Origin: Nocardiopsis sp. CNT312
GTDB taxonomy: Bacteria; Actinomycetota; Actinomycetes; Streptosporangiales; Streptosporangiaceae
Direction: 5' to 3'
Assembly (NCBI RefSeq): GCF_000515115.1
Contig: NZ_AZXF01000011.1
Span: 1-64,000 of the forward strand
DNA: 64,000 nucleotides
Shown here: piece after piece, positions 15,702 through 24,243 of the stretch
Layout of the letters: each line of letters opens with the position of its first letter
How positions within the stretch are numbered: the first letter of the stretch is position 1
Translations under genes and position numbers: made by a program
Notes under the pieces: model-generated
Seen by the model: the letters and a program-made list of their open reading frames with translations, nothing else
Databases searched by the model: none
What the model was told of the DNA's origin: nothing

Positions 15702-16163
15702 TCACCCGGCTCCGCGGGGAAGGTCGGTCTCCAGGTGCGTGCACACCCACCGCCCGTCCTCCCGGCTGGCGCGGAAGGCGAACGCCCGCGCACGCCGGTC
15801 GCAGGAGATCACGGCGCTCACCTCCAGGGCGGCGGGAGGGTGCGGCTGGTGGAAGACGCGCTCCAGCCGGGGCGAGAGCTCACAGGGGACCGCGCCGCGC
15901 AGGCGGCGCAGTTCCTCGCGCACGGGCACGGCCACGAAGTCGCGCATCGCCTCCGGCCGACGGCGACCCACCAGGACCTCGGCCATCCACTGGGCCAGGA
16001 GGCGGACATCGCCCGGGGTGCGGTGGCCCGCCAGCGGCGAACCGCAGCGCCCGGCACGCGCGGAGCGGAGCGGGGTCCGGGCGGGGGTGGTGACGGGACG
16101 GCAGGCGGCGGGGCGGCGGTCGCAGACGGGGCGCGGGCACGGCCGGCGGCGTTCGTGGGTCAC
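15702..16163 (-). CDS. Rv3235-like (DUF6459) protein
   Basis: This 153-residue actinobacterial protein has no known activity. The conserved part runs from LAQWMAEVLVGRRRPEAMRDF to the end (ALEVSAVISCDRRARAFAFRASREDGRWVCTHLE), which I recognise as the Rv3235 type; homologues usually lie near secA, but here the neighbour is a divergent glycerophosphodiesterase. The GTG at 16163 has GGAAGGGA about 8 bases upstream. The N-terminal 50 residues are Arg/Pro-rich and probably disordered. Confidence 0.75.
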   Translation of the reverse strand: MTHERRRPCPRPVCDRRPAACRPVTTPARTPLRSARAGRCGSPLAGHRTPGDVRLLAQWMAEVLVGRRRPEAMRDFVAVPVREELRRLRGAVPCELSPRLERVFHQPHPPAALEVSAVISCDRRARAFAFRASREDGRWVCTHLETDLPRGAG

Positions 16164-16236
16164 GGAGGGGTCCCTTCCTACGGCGAGGACGTGTGCCTTC
16201 GCCCCTACAAGGAGGTGTCCGGACCACGTTCGCGTC

Positions 16237-16252
16237 ACCTGGAATTCCAGGT
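16237..16252. promoter_or_regulatory. 16-base perfect palindrome in divergent promoter region
   Basis: ACCTGGAATTCCAGGT lies between the Rv3235-like gene and the glycerophosphodiesterase gene, about 75 and 55 bases from their starts. It looks like a dimeric repressor site that could serve both promoters. No regulator is adjacent. Confidence 0.5.
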
Positions 16253-16307
16253 TTCGCGTCCTCTCCGCGCTGGACTTCCCACCGGTCACACGCGGCATAC
16301 TGCACAC

Positions 16308-17123
16308 GTGACCAACGCCTACCTTTCCTCCCCCCTCCCCATCGCGCTGGCCCACCGCGGCGGGTGGCTCACCGACGGCCGGGGGACGCGGCGCACCGAA
16401 CTGGAGAACACGGCAGCGGCCTTCCAACACGCCGTCGACCTCGGGTACACCTACCTTGAAACCGACGTACACGCCACGAGCGACGGCCACCTCATGGCCT
16501 TCCACGACCCCACCCTGGACCGCGCCACCGACATGAGCGGCGCGATCGGCTCCCTGCCCTACCGGGAGGTCTCGCGCGCCCGCGTCGCGGGCCGCGAACC
16601 GGTGCCCGCCGTGGAGGACCTGCTGGGATCCTGGCCCGAAGCACGGTTCAACATCGACCTGAAGTCGGACGCGGCCGTCGAGCCCATGCGCGAGGTGCTG
16701 CGGCGCACCGGAGCCTGGGAGCGCGTCTGCGTGGGCTCCTTCGACCAGGCCCGGCTGGACCGGGCCCGCCGCCTGTTCGACCGGCCCGTGGCCACCTCCT
16801 GCGGCCCGGTCGACGTGGTCCGCCTGTGGTCGGCCTCCCTGTCACCCCTGCTGCGTGCCCTGGCCAGCCGGGTCCCGGTCTGCGCGCAGATCCCTCTGCG
16901 GCGGGGGAGCTTCCCGGTCCTGAGCCGGGACCTGATCCGCACCGCGCACGGACTCGGCCTCCAGGTGCACGTGTGGACCGTCAACGACACCGGCGTGATG
17001 GACCGACTGCTCGACGCCGGGGTCGACGGCATCGTCACCGACGACACCGTCGGCCTCAAGCGGGTCCTCACCCGGCGCGGCCGGTGGCACGGCACTGCCG
17101 ACACCCCTTTCGAGAACGGATAG
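16308..17123 (+). CDS. Glycerophosphodiester phosphodiesterase
   Basis: The protein hydrolyses glycerophosphodiesters to glycerol-3-phosphate and an alcohol. In its 271 residues, ALAHRGG gives the first catalytic His and Arg, ETDVHAT the metal Glu/Asp, and FHDPTLDR the second His. No signal peptide is visible, so it should be cytosolic. The GTG at 16308 lies 6 bases after a CATACT -10-like box, so the message is probably leaderless. It is followed after 6 bases by the MFS gene, presumably in one transcript. Confidence 0.9.
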   Translation: MTNAYLSSPLPIALAHRGGWLTDGRGTRRTELENTAAAFQHAVDLGYTYLETDVHATSDGHLMAFHDPTLDRATDMSGAIGSLPYREVSRARVAGREPVPAVEDLLGSWPEARFNIDLKSDAAVEPMREVLRRTGAWERVCVGSFDQARLDRARRLFDRPVATSCGPVDVVRLWSASLSPLLRALASRVPVCAQIPLRRGSFPVLSRDLIRTAHGLGLQVHVWTVNDTGVMDRLLDAGVDGIVTDDTVGLKRVLTRRGRWHGTADTPFENG

Positions 17124-17129
17124 TCCCCC

Positions 17130-18536
17130 ATGTCCCACGACACGGAACCCCGGACCACCGGAGACCCCTCCCCCGACCCCGCGCAGCGCAGACGCGAACA
17201 GCGCGGCTGGTACATGTACGACTGGGCCAACTCGGTGTTCATGACGTCGGTGGTCACCGTCCTCATCGGCCCCTACATGAGCAACCTGGCCTGCGTCTCC
17301 GCGGGCGCGCCCGACACCGGGTCCTGCCGGGACTCCTCCCTGGCGCTCACCCCGCTCGGGGTGGACTGGATCACCCTGCACCCCAACGCCCTCTACCCCG
17401 CCCTGACCACGCTGGCGATCCTGCTCCAGATCATCCTGCTGCCGGCGGTCGGTGCGATGGTCGACCAGTCCCGCCACAAGAAGCAGTGGCTGCTCACCCT
17501 GGCCGTCGCCGCCTCGGCGTGCACGACCGGCCTGTACGCGGCCACCGACGGCTACCACCTGGCGTCGGTGCTGTTCGTGCTGGCCAACGTGCTGTACGGG
17601 CTCTCGATCGTGGTCTACAACGCCTTCCTCCCAGAGATCGCCACGGCGGACGAGCGCGACAGGGTGTCGGTCACCGGCTGGGGGATCGGCTACCTGGGCG
17701 GCGCCCTGCTGCTCGCCGCCCACCTGGGGCTGGTGCTGTCCTCCGGTGCGCTGGGGATCGGCACCGACGACGCGGCCCGGATCGCGTTCGTCACCGTCGG
17801 GCTGTGGTGGGCCGGGTTCACCGTGGTCGCGATCCGACCGCTGCGCAACCGCTACGGGGCCCTGGCCCTCAAGCGACAGGGGCGGCCGAAGGTGGGGGCG
17901 TCCCTGCGGCAGTTCGGACACACCCTGCGCGACATGCGCAAGTACCCCAACACCATCCTGTTCCTGCTGGCCTTCATCTTCTTCAACGACGGCGTCCAGG
18001 CCGCGATCCGCTACGCCGCGCCGTTCGCCACCCAGGACCTGCTCCTGAGCCAGGACATCCTGATGGCCACCATCCTCATCATCCAGTTCGTCGCGTTCTT
18101 CGGCGCGTTCCTCACCGGGCGGGTGGCGCGCGTGCTGGGCTCCAAGGCCACGGTGCTGGCCACCCTGGTGGTGTGGGGCGGTCTGGTCACCGTCGCCTAC
18201 TTCATGCCCGCCGGGAACGTGCCCGTGTTCATCGCCATGGGCGTGGGGATCGGCATCGTGCTGGGCGGCACGCAGTCCCTGGCACGGTCGCTGTACTCGC
18301 AGCTGATCCCCAAGGGCCGCGAGGCGGAGTACTTCAGCCTCTTCCAGATCTCCGACCGGGGATCGTCGTTCCTGGGATCGCTGGTCATCACGATCGGGGT
18401 GAGCCTGACCGGCGGGTACCGGGTGGCGATCCTGTCCCTCATCGCCTTCTTCGTCCTGGGCGGCGTGCTGCTGTGGCGCACCCGGATGCGCGAGGGCATC
18501 GTAGCGGTCGGCAACGAGGTCCCCGAGCGGCTGTGA
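17130..18536 (+). CDS. MFS transporter, UMF1 (Atg22-like) family
   Basis: This 468-residue integral membrane protein has about twelve hydrophobic segments. The N-terminal WYMYDWANSVFMTSV signature marks the UMF1 family, named after yeast Atg22, an amino-acid effluxer. Its substrate in bacteria is not established. An early extracytoplasmic loop with two cysteines (ACVSAGAPDTGSC) is typical of the actinobacterial branch. The ATG follows the phosphodiesterase stop by 6 bases, so uptake or efflux linked to phosphodiester metabolism is possible but unproven. Confidence 0.85.
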   Translation: MSHDTEPRTTGDPSPDPAQRRREQRGWYMYDWANSVFMTSVVTVLIGPYMSNLACVSAGAPDTGSCRDSSLALTPLGVDWITLHPNALYPALTTLAILLQIILLPAVGAMVDQSRHKKQWLLTLAVAASACTTGLYAATDGYHLASVLFVLANVLYGLSIVVYNAFLPEIATADERDRVSVTGWGIGYLGGALLLAAHLGLVLSSGALGIGTDDAARIAFVTVGLWWAGFTVVAIRPLRNRYGALALKRQGRPKVGASLRQFGHTLRDMRKYPNTILFLLAFIFFNDGVQAAIRYAAPFATQDLLLSQDILMATILIIQFVAFFGAFLTGRVARVLGSKATVLATLVVWGGLVTVAYFMPAGNVPVFIAMGVGIGIVLGGTQSLARSLYSQLIPKGREAEYFSLFQISDRGSSFLGSLVITIGVSLTGGYRVAILSLIAFFVLGGVLLWRTRMREGIVAVGNEVPERL

Positions 18537-18617
18537 TGAGGCGCCCGCAAGAACCCCGTCCCGCACTGTCGTGGGCGGCGCCCATACTGGGAGGCCGACG
18601 ACGACGAGGAGGCGGCG

Positions 18618-21581
18618 GTGCGGGTTCTGCACGGTGTGTGGGCGGGCGACGCCCTCATGGTGTGGGGCGAGGCGCCTCCGGGAGACGTCCGGGCAGCGGT
18701 GCGGGGCGAGCACCCCTTCGCGCTGGACCCCGGTGCCCTGCGCTCCCTGCTGGAGCACCTGGGCACCGGGAAGGAGGCCGCCGAGGAGAGCGAGGTGGTG
18801 CTCACCCTGCCCGGTGACGGCGGCGTCCCGGCGCACTCGCTGCGTGCCGACCACTCCCCCGCCCGCCTCGGCCCCTGGCGGGTCCCGGCGCTGCGCCTAG
18901 ACGCACCGCGCGCGGACGCACTGCTGGCGGCGCTGGCCGCTCCCGTCGGCGGGGAGGTGCGGATCGGCCCGGCCCTGGCCCACCTGCGGGCCGTCCACGG
19001 GTTCGCCGAACGGCTCGTGGACACCGGATGCGTCCTGCCCGACCTGGTGGGCGACCCGCCGCTCGCCCGGTGGCGGCCCGCACCGGTGGACGAGGCCGCC
19101 GACCACCTCTCCGCGCTCACCGACGCGCTTCCGGCCGCCGCGCGCGCCCACCTGCCCGGCACCGGCGCGCAGGAGTGGGCGCGCACCTGCGTGCTCGCCC
19201 CCGTGGAACTGCTCACCGACGCGGTGGCACGACGCCGCACCCGGCCGGGTTCCGGCGGTGGGGACGGCCCGGCCCACCGGCTCGCCGCGGCGCTGACCGG
19301 TACCGAGCCCCGTGTGGACGAAGGCACCGCCGCGGCGCTGCGCGAACCGCTGCGCCGCTGGCGCTCCCGGGTGCGGGGCGCCGGACGGGCCCGGCTGTCA
19401 CTGGTACTGCGCGAACCGGAGGGGGACACCCCGTGGGCGGTCGAGTTCTGGGTGGACTCGACCGCCGACCCGGGGCTGCGGCTGCCCCTCGAACAGGTGT
19501 GGCTGGGAGAGGGCGCCGCCTGGCTGCCCAGCGACGTGGGCACCACCGCCCTGGCCGACCTGCGCCGGGCCGCACGCCACTACCCCGCACTGCACCGCGC
19601 CCTGCGCGACCTGGCACCCGCGCGCCTGCTCCTGGACACCGCTGGAGCCGAGGCGTTCGTGGCCCGGGCCGCCCCGGCGCTGAGCGCGGCGGGCTTCCCC
19701 GTGGTTCTGCCGGAGTGGGCCGGGGGCGCCGGGCTGTCCCTGCGGATGACCGTGGAGGAGGCCCCGGCCCGGCGCCGCGGCGGGGTGAGCGCCTCCAACC
19801 TGGTCCACGTGTCCTTCCAAGCCCTGGTGCGGGGGCTGGAGGGCGGCCCGCTGTCGGAGGAGGAACTGGACGAGCTCGCCGAACTGGCACGGCTCAAGCG
19901 CTCCCTGGTGCGGGTGCGCGGACGCTGGATGGAGATCGACCCGGGCCGGGTGGAGTCCGCGTTGGAGGCGCTCCGGCGGCACGGGCGGCGCAGGGCCCGG
20001 GTGGGTGAGGCGGTACGGACGGCGATCGGCGTCGCGGGTACCGCCCCCCTGCCCGTCACCGACGTGGTCGCCCCGGGTGCGGTCGGCGCCCTGTTGGAGG
20101 GCGGGGCCGGCGCCGAACTGCGTCCCATGGGCACACCTCCCGGGTTCGAGGGGGCGCTGCGGCCGTACCAGGACCGCGGCGCCTCGTGGCTGCGCTTCCT
20201 CGGCGAGCTCGGGCTCGGGGCGGTCCTCGCCGACGACATGGGGCTGGGCAAGACCGTGCAGTTGCTGGCGCTGCTCGCCGACGAGCGCTCCGCCTCCCCC
20301 GCCCCGGGCCCCACCCTGCTGGTGTGCCCGGTGTCGCTGGTGGGCAACTGGGTGCGTGAGGCCGAGCGGTTCACCCCCGGGCTGCGCGTACACGTCCAAC
20401 ACGGGTCCGACCGCCCGACCGGCAACGCCCTGGCCCGCCTGGTGGGCGGCTGCGACCTGGTGGTGACCACCTACGGAGTGGTGGTGCGCGACTGTGAGGA
20501 GATGGCCGCGCTGCCCTGGCACCGGGTGGTGTGCGACGAGGCCCAGGCGCTGAAGAACAGCACCACCCGCCAGGCCCGGGCGGTGCGGTCGCTGCCCGCT
20601 GCCGCGCGGATCGCGCTCACGGGGACCCCGGTGGAGAACAACCTGGGCGAGCTGTGGTCGGTCATGGACTTCGCCAACCCCGGGATGCTGGGGTCGGCCG
20701 AGGGCTTCCAGCGCTCGATCGCCGACCGCGCCGAGTCCGGAGACGAGGCGGCGACGGGCCTGGTGCGCCGCCTGACCCGCCCGTTCGTGCTGCGCCGGGT
20801 CAAGACGGACCGGTCGGTCATCGCCGACCTGCCGGAGAAACTGGAGATGCGCGCCTGGTGCACGCTCACCCCCGAGCAGGCCTCGCTGTACAAGGCGGTG
20901 GCCGACCACACGGCCGAGCGCATGGCCGAGGCCGGCGAGAAGGAGCGCAAGGGCCTGGTCCTGGCAGCGATGGCACGGCTCAAGCAGATCTGCAACCATC
21001 CGGCCCAGTTCCTGGGGGACGGCTCGGCGCTGGCCGGGCGCTCGGGCAAGCTGGACCGTCTGGAGGCGATCCTGGCCTCGGCCGCGGCCGAGGGGGACAA
21101 GGCCCTGTGCTTCACCCAGTACACGAGGTTCGGGGAGCGCTTGGCGCCCTACCTGCGCTCCCGGCTGGGGGTGCCGGTGCTGTGGCTGCACGGGGGCACG
21201 CCGCGCGCCGAACGCGAGGAGCTCACCCGGCGCTTCCAGGAGGCGTCGGGGCCGGTGGTGTTCCTGCTCTCGCTCAAGGCGGCCGGGACGGGGCTCAACC
21301 TGACCGCCGCCAACCACGTGGTGCACGTGGACCGGTGGTGGAACCCGGCGGTGGAGGACCAGGCCACCGACCGTGCGTTCCGGATCGGGCAGCGGCGCGA
21401 CGTCCAGGTGCGCAAGCTGGTGTGTGTGGGCACCGTCGAGGAGCGGGTGGACGAGATGATCGAACGCAAGAGGGCGCTGGCCGACGGTGCGGTGGCCGAC
21501 GGGGAGCAGTGGCTGTCGGGGCTGTCGGTGGCGGACCTGCGCGAGGTCGTGCGTCTGGCCCCGGAGGCGGTGGCCGGATGA
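18618..21581 (+). CDS. SNF2-family DEAD/H helicase-like ATPase
   Basis: This 987-residue protein has an N-terminal SNF2-associated region (about 1-490) and a full Swi2/Snf2 motor. Motif I is DDMGLGKTVQ near 538, motif II is CDEAQALKN, motif III is LTGTPVENNLGELWSVMDF, and motif V/VI is AAGTGLNLTAAN with DQATDRAFRIGQ. It should translocate on DNA or remodel DNA-protein complexes. The GTG at 18618 has GAGGAGG upstream. It overlaps the SWIM gene by 4 bases, the usual actinobacterial pairing. Confidence 0.93.
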   Translation: MRVLHGVWAGDALMVWGEAPPGDVRAAVRGEHPFALDPGALRSLLEHLGTGKEAAEESEVVLTLPGDGGVPAHSLRADHSPARLGPWRVPALRLDAPRADALLAALAAPVGGEVRIGPALAHLRAVHGFAERLVDTGCVLPDLVGDPPLARWRPAPVDEAADHLSALTDALPAAARAHLPGTGAQEWARTCVLAPVELLTDAVARRRTRPGSGGGDGPAHRLAAALTGTEPRVDEGTAAALREPLRRWRSRVRGAGRARLSLVLREPEGDTPWAVEFWVDSTADPGLRLPLEQVWLGEGAAWLPSDVGTTALADLRRAARHYPALHRALRDLAPARLLLDTAGAEAFVARAAPALSAAGFPVVLPEWAGGAGLSLRMTVEEAPARRRGGVSASNLVHVSFQALVRGLEGGPLSEEELDELAELARLKRSLVRVRGRWMEIDPGRVESALEALRRHGRRRARVGEAVRTAIGVAGTAPLPVTDVVAPGAVGALLEGGAGAELRPMGTPPGFEGALRPYQDRGASWLRFLGELGLGAVLADDMGLGKTVQLLALLADERSASPAPGPTLLVCPVSLVGNWVREAERFTPGLRVHVQHGSDRPTGNALARLVGGCDLVVTTYGVVVRDCEEMAALPWHRVVCDEAQALKNSTTRQARAVRSLPAAARIALTGTPVENNLGELWSVMDFANPGMLGSAEGFQRSIADRAESGDEAATGLVRRLTRPFVLRRVKTDRSVIADLPEKLEMRAWCTLTPEQASLYKAVADHTAERMAEAGEKERKGLVLAAMARLKQICNHPAQFLGDGSALAGRSGKLDRLEAILASAAAEGDKALCFTQYTRFGERLAPYLRSRLGVPVLWLHGGTPRAEREELTRRFQEASGPVVFLLSLKAAGTGLNLTAANHVVHVDRWWNPAVEDQATDRAFRIGQRRDVQVRKLVCVGTVEERVDEMIERKRALADGAVADGEQWLSGLSVADLREVVRLAPEAVAG

Positions 21582-22264
21582 GCGAGACGTGGTCGGCGCT
21601 GGTAGAGGCGGCGCTGGGGCCGACCGGCCCGGTGGACGGGGTCCGGGTGGAGCGGTGGTCGGTGCGCTCGGGCGAGGTGCTGGCGCGGGTGGCCGACCCG
21701 CGGGGCGGGCACGAGGTGAGCCTGATCCGGCCGCTGTTGGCCGACCCCGAGTGGGACCGTGTGGCAGCGGCGCTGGCCTCGCAACCGGTGTTCCGGGCCC
21801 GGCTGCTCTCCGGTTCCCTGCCCCCGGCCGCCGCGCGCGTGTTCGAGGTCCTGGGCCTGGATCTGGTGCCGCGCGGGTGGGAGGGGATCGTGGCCACCTG
21901 CTCGTGCGGCCACTGGGGCGGCCAGTGCGACCACGTGCGCACGGCCGCGGCGGTGCTGGGGAGCGAAGCCGACCGGGACCCGTTCACCCTGACCCTGTGG
22001 TGGGGGTGCGGACGCGACCCCCTGATCGCCCGGGTCGGCGCCTCCTCCGTGGAGGGGGCGCCGGGGTCCGCCGAGGGGTCCGGGTCCGGGCCCGGGGACG
22101 GGAGCGGTGCGGCGGGGGCCGCCGCGTTCTGGTCGGCTCCTGAGCCGCCCGGTCCGCCGTCCCTGCCGCGGGAGGCGGGACGGCGCGTGCGCGCTGCGGC
22201 TCCGGGGGCCGTCGCCGACGCCCTTCCGGTCCCGGGGGCGGATACCACTCCGAAAAGCGCATGA
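21578..22264 (+). CDS. SWIM zinc-finger protein
   Basis: This 228-residue partner of the SNF2 ATPase has a SWIM motif, CxC-x6-CxH, in CSCGHWGGQCDH (about residues 107-118), expected to bind zinc and DNA or protein. The last 80 residues are Gly/Pro/Ala-rich and likely unstructured. The ATG overlaps the helicase stop (ATGA), so the two proteins are probably translationally coupled and act together. Confidence 0.85.
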   Translation: MSETWSALVEAALGPTGPVDGVRVERWSVRSGEVLARVADPRGGHEVSLIRPLLADPEWDRVAAALASQPVFRARLLSGSLPPAAARVFEVLGLDLVPRGWEGIVATCSCGHWGGQCDHVRTAAAVLGSEADRDPFTLTLWWGCGRDPLIARVGASSVEGAPGSAEGSGSGPGDGSGAAGAAAFWSAPEPPGPPSLPREAGRRVRAAAPGAVADALPVPGADTTPKSA

Positions 22265-22494
22265 GCACCGCCGAAATTCTTCGGAAAACGCCGACGCGCG
22301 CGTGATGCGGCGATTACGCTTCCTTGTGGAGGCCGCCCGCCGGTATCCGGCCGCCGGACGTGTCCCTCCTGACGCGGTTCCCGTTGTCCGCGCACTCCGC
22401 TGTGGGAGCGGCTCCCCTGGCGCGGTGCACCGTCCAGCATAAGGAGGCAGGGGCCCTCCCCCGTTCACCGGCCGGTGCGGGCCCCGAACGAGAG

Positions 22495-23331
22495 ATGGCC
22501 GATCGCTTCCCCCCGGACATCGACATGGACACCCCCGACGCAGTGCGGATGTATGACTACCTGCTCGGCGGCAAGGACAATTTCGAGGCCGACCGGAAAG
22601 CGTGCGACGTCCTTCTGGAACGTGTTCCGGAGCTGTTCACCGTCGCCAATGAACACCGCTCCTACATCCGGCGGGCGACGGAGTACGTCGCCTCGCGGGG
22701 GGTGGAGCAGTTCCTCGTCCTGGGGGCGGGACTGCCCTCGGCCAACGTCACCCACCTCGCGGTGCGGGCGGTCCGGCCGGCGGCGCGGGTGGTCTACGTG
22801 GGCGACGATCCCGTGGTGCTCGCCCACGGACGGGCCCTGGCCGCCGATGGCGGCCGGACCGCGTTCCTGCTCGGCGGCCCGGGCGGGGCCGAGCGGGCCC
22901 TCGACTGCTCCGAGGTCCTGGAGCGGATCGACCCCGGCCGACCGGTGTGTGTGACGGCCGGGTGGCCGCTGCGCCTGTCCCCCCGCGGAGACGACCCGTT
23001 CGAGGGGGTGGCCGCGCTCCTGGACCGGTTGCCGCCGGGCTCGCACGCGATCCTCTCCCACGGGGTCTGCGAGGACCGGGAGCTGGCGGCGTGGATGGAC
23101 GACCAGGTCCGTTCCGCCCTGGGCCCGGGCAGCGGGATGCGCTGCCCGGGCCGCCCGGCCGACGCCCTCGGCGGTTCGGAGGCCGTGGGCGCCCACTCCG
23201 ACGGCCGGGACACCGGACCGCGCATGGTCGACTGTGCCACCTGGCGCCACCCCGAACGGCCCCCACGGCCCCGGCCCGCCGCCCCGGGGGCCGCGGTGTG
23301 GGAGGCGGCAGCGGTCGTGGTGAGGCACTGA
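22495..23331 (+). CDS. DUF574-type SAM-dependent methyltransferase
   Basis: This 278-residue member of the actinobacteria-specific DUF574 family begins with the signature DTPDAVRMYDYLLGGKDNFEADR. The SAM-binding region is divergent: FLVLGAGLPSA replaces the usual FLDIGTGLPT, and YVGDDP replaces YVDNDP. The C-terminal 60 residues are low-complexity Arg/Pro/Gly and do not look like the family's usual tail. Activity may be altered. The start at 22495 is inferred from the family N terminus; its ribosome site is weak. Confidence 0.8.
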   Translation: MADRFPPDIDMDTPDAVRMYDYLLGGKDNFEADRKACDVLLERVPELFTVANEHRSYIRRATEYVASRGVEQFLVLGAGLPSANVTHLAVRAVRPAARVVYVGDDPVVLAHGRALAADGGRTAFLLGGPGGAERALDCSEVLERIDPGRPVCVTAGWPLRLSPRGDDPFEGVAALLDRLPPGSHAILSHGVCEDRELAAWMDDQVRSALGPGSGMRCPGRPADALGGSEAVGAHSDGRDTGPRMVDCATWRHPERPPRPRPAAPGAAVWEAAAVVVRH

Positions 23332-23349
23332 CCGGAGGCGATGCGGCCC

Positions 23350-24117
23350 TCAGGTGGAGAAGTGGTCCGCGAGGAGCGTGTTGACCGCGGCGCTGTGCTG
23401 CCAGGACAGCAGGTGCGCGGCGTCGTCGAGGACCACCAGGCGGGCACCGGGAACGCGTTCGGCGATGAGGTCGGCGTGGCCCTCCACGGGTGTGGCGGGG
23501 TCGTCGGCCCCGCCCACCACCAGGGTGGGTGCGGTGACGGCGGGCAGGTCACGGCGGACGTCGTGGCCGGCGACGGCCTCGCAGCAGCCCGCGTAGCCCT
23601 CAGGGTCGGTGGCGGCGATCTGGTCGCGCAGCAGGGCGGCCTCGTCGGGGTGGGTGCGGGCGTAGCCGGGGGTGAACCAGCGCCCCACCACGGTGTCGGC
23701 GACGGCCGACGCCCCCTGGGCCCGGACGAGGGCGGCGCGGTCGTGCCAGGCGGTCGGCGGCCCCGCGTACGGGGAGGTGGCCAGCAGCGCCAGGCGGTCG
23801 AGCCGGTCTGAGGCGTGGACGCCCAGCCACTGGCCGACCATGCCGCCGATGGACAGGCCCGCGTAGTGGGCGCGCTCGATCCCCAGGCGGTCCAGGAGTC
23901 GGACGACGTCCCCGCCCAGGTCGGCCATGGTGTAGGGCCCGTCGGGGGCCGGGGAGCGGCCGTGGCCCCGGTGGTCCATGGCGATCACGCGAAAGCGCGC
24001 GGACAGGGCCGCCACCTGGGGCTCCCACATGCGGACCGTGGTGCCCAGGGACCCGGCGAGCACCAGCGGCGGGGCACCCTCGGGGCCGCTCTGGGTGTAG
24101 TGGACGTCGACGCTCAT
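23350..24117 (-). CDS. pcaD: 3-oxoadipate enol-lactonase
   Basis: This 255-residue alpha/beta hydrolase opens beta-ketoadipate enol-lactone to beta-ketoadipate in the protocatechuate/catechol pathway. The nucleophile Ser is in GLSIGGMVGQ, the late His in DAAHLLSWQ, and the oxyanion-region motif DHRGHG is present. The assignment rests on the family pattern and on the pcaF neighbour. A GAGGGGGAG ribosome site sits between the start and a 14-bp perfect hairpin just upstream. Confidence 0.88.
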   Translation of the reverse strand: MSVDVHYTQSGPEGAPPLVLAGSLGTTVRMWEPQVAALSARFRVIAMDHRGHGRSPAPDGPYTMADLGGDVVRLLDRLGIERAHYAGLSIGGMVGQWLGVHASDRLDRLALLATSPYAGPPTAWHDRAALVRAQGASAVADTVVGRWFTPGYARTHPDEAALLRDQIAATDPEGYAGCCEAVAGHDVRRDLPAVTAPTLVVGGADDPATPVEGHADLIAERVPGARLVVLDDAAHLLSWQHSAAVNTLLADHFST

Positions 24118-24128
24118 GGTCTCCCCCT

Positions 24129-24162
24129 CGGTACGGTGTCCCGGAACGGGGACACCGTACCG
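24129..24162. repeat. Perfect 14-bp inverted repeat upstream of pcaD
   Basis: Arms 24129-24142 and 24149-24162 pair perfectly around a 6-base loop. The repeat lies between the pcaF stop and pcaD start, 12 bases before the pcaD ATG. It could be a terminator that reduces read-through from pcaF, an attenuator, or an operator. Confidence 0.8.
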
Positions 24163-24243
24163 GCCCCGGCGTCGACCGGCAGAGCGGCGCCGCGGTGCGG
24201 GCGGCGGTCCTCCCGCCGTGTCCGCACCGCGGCCCGGCGCGCC

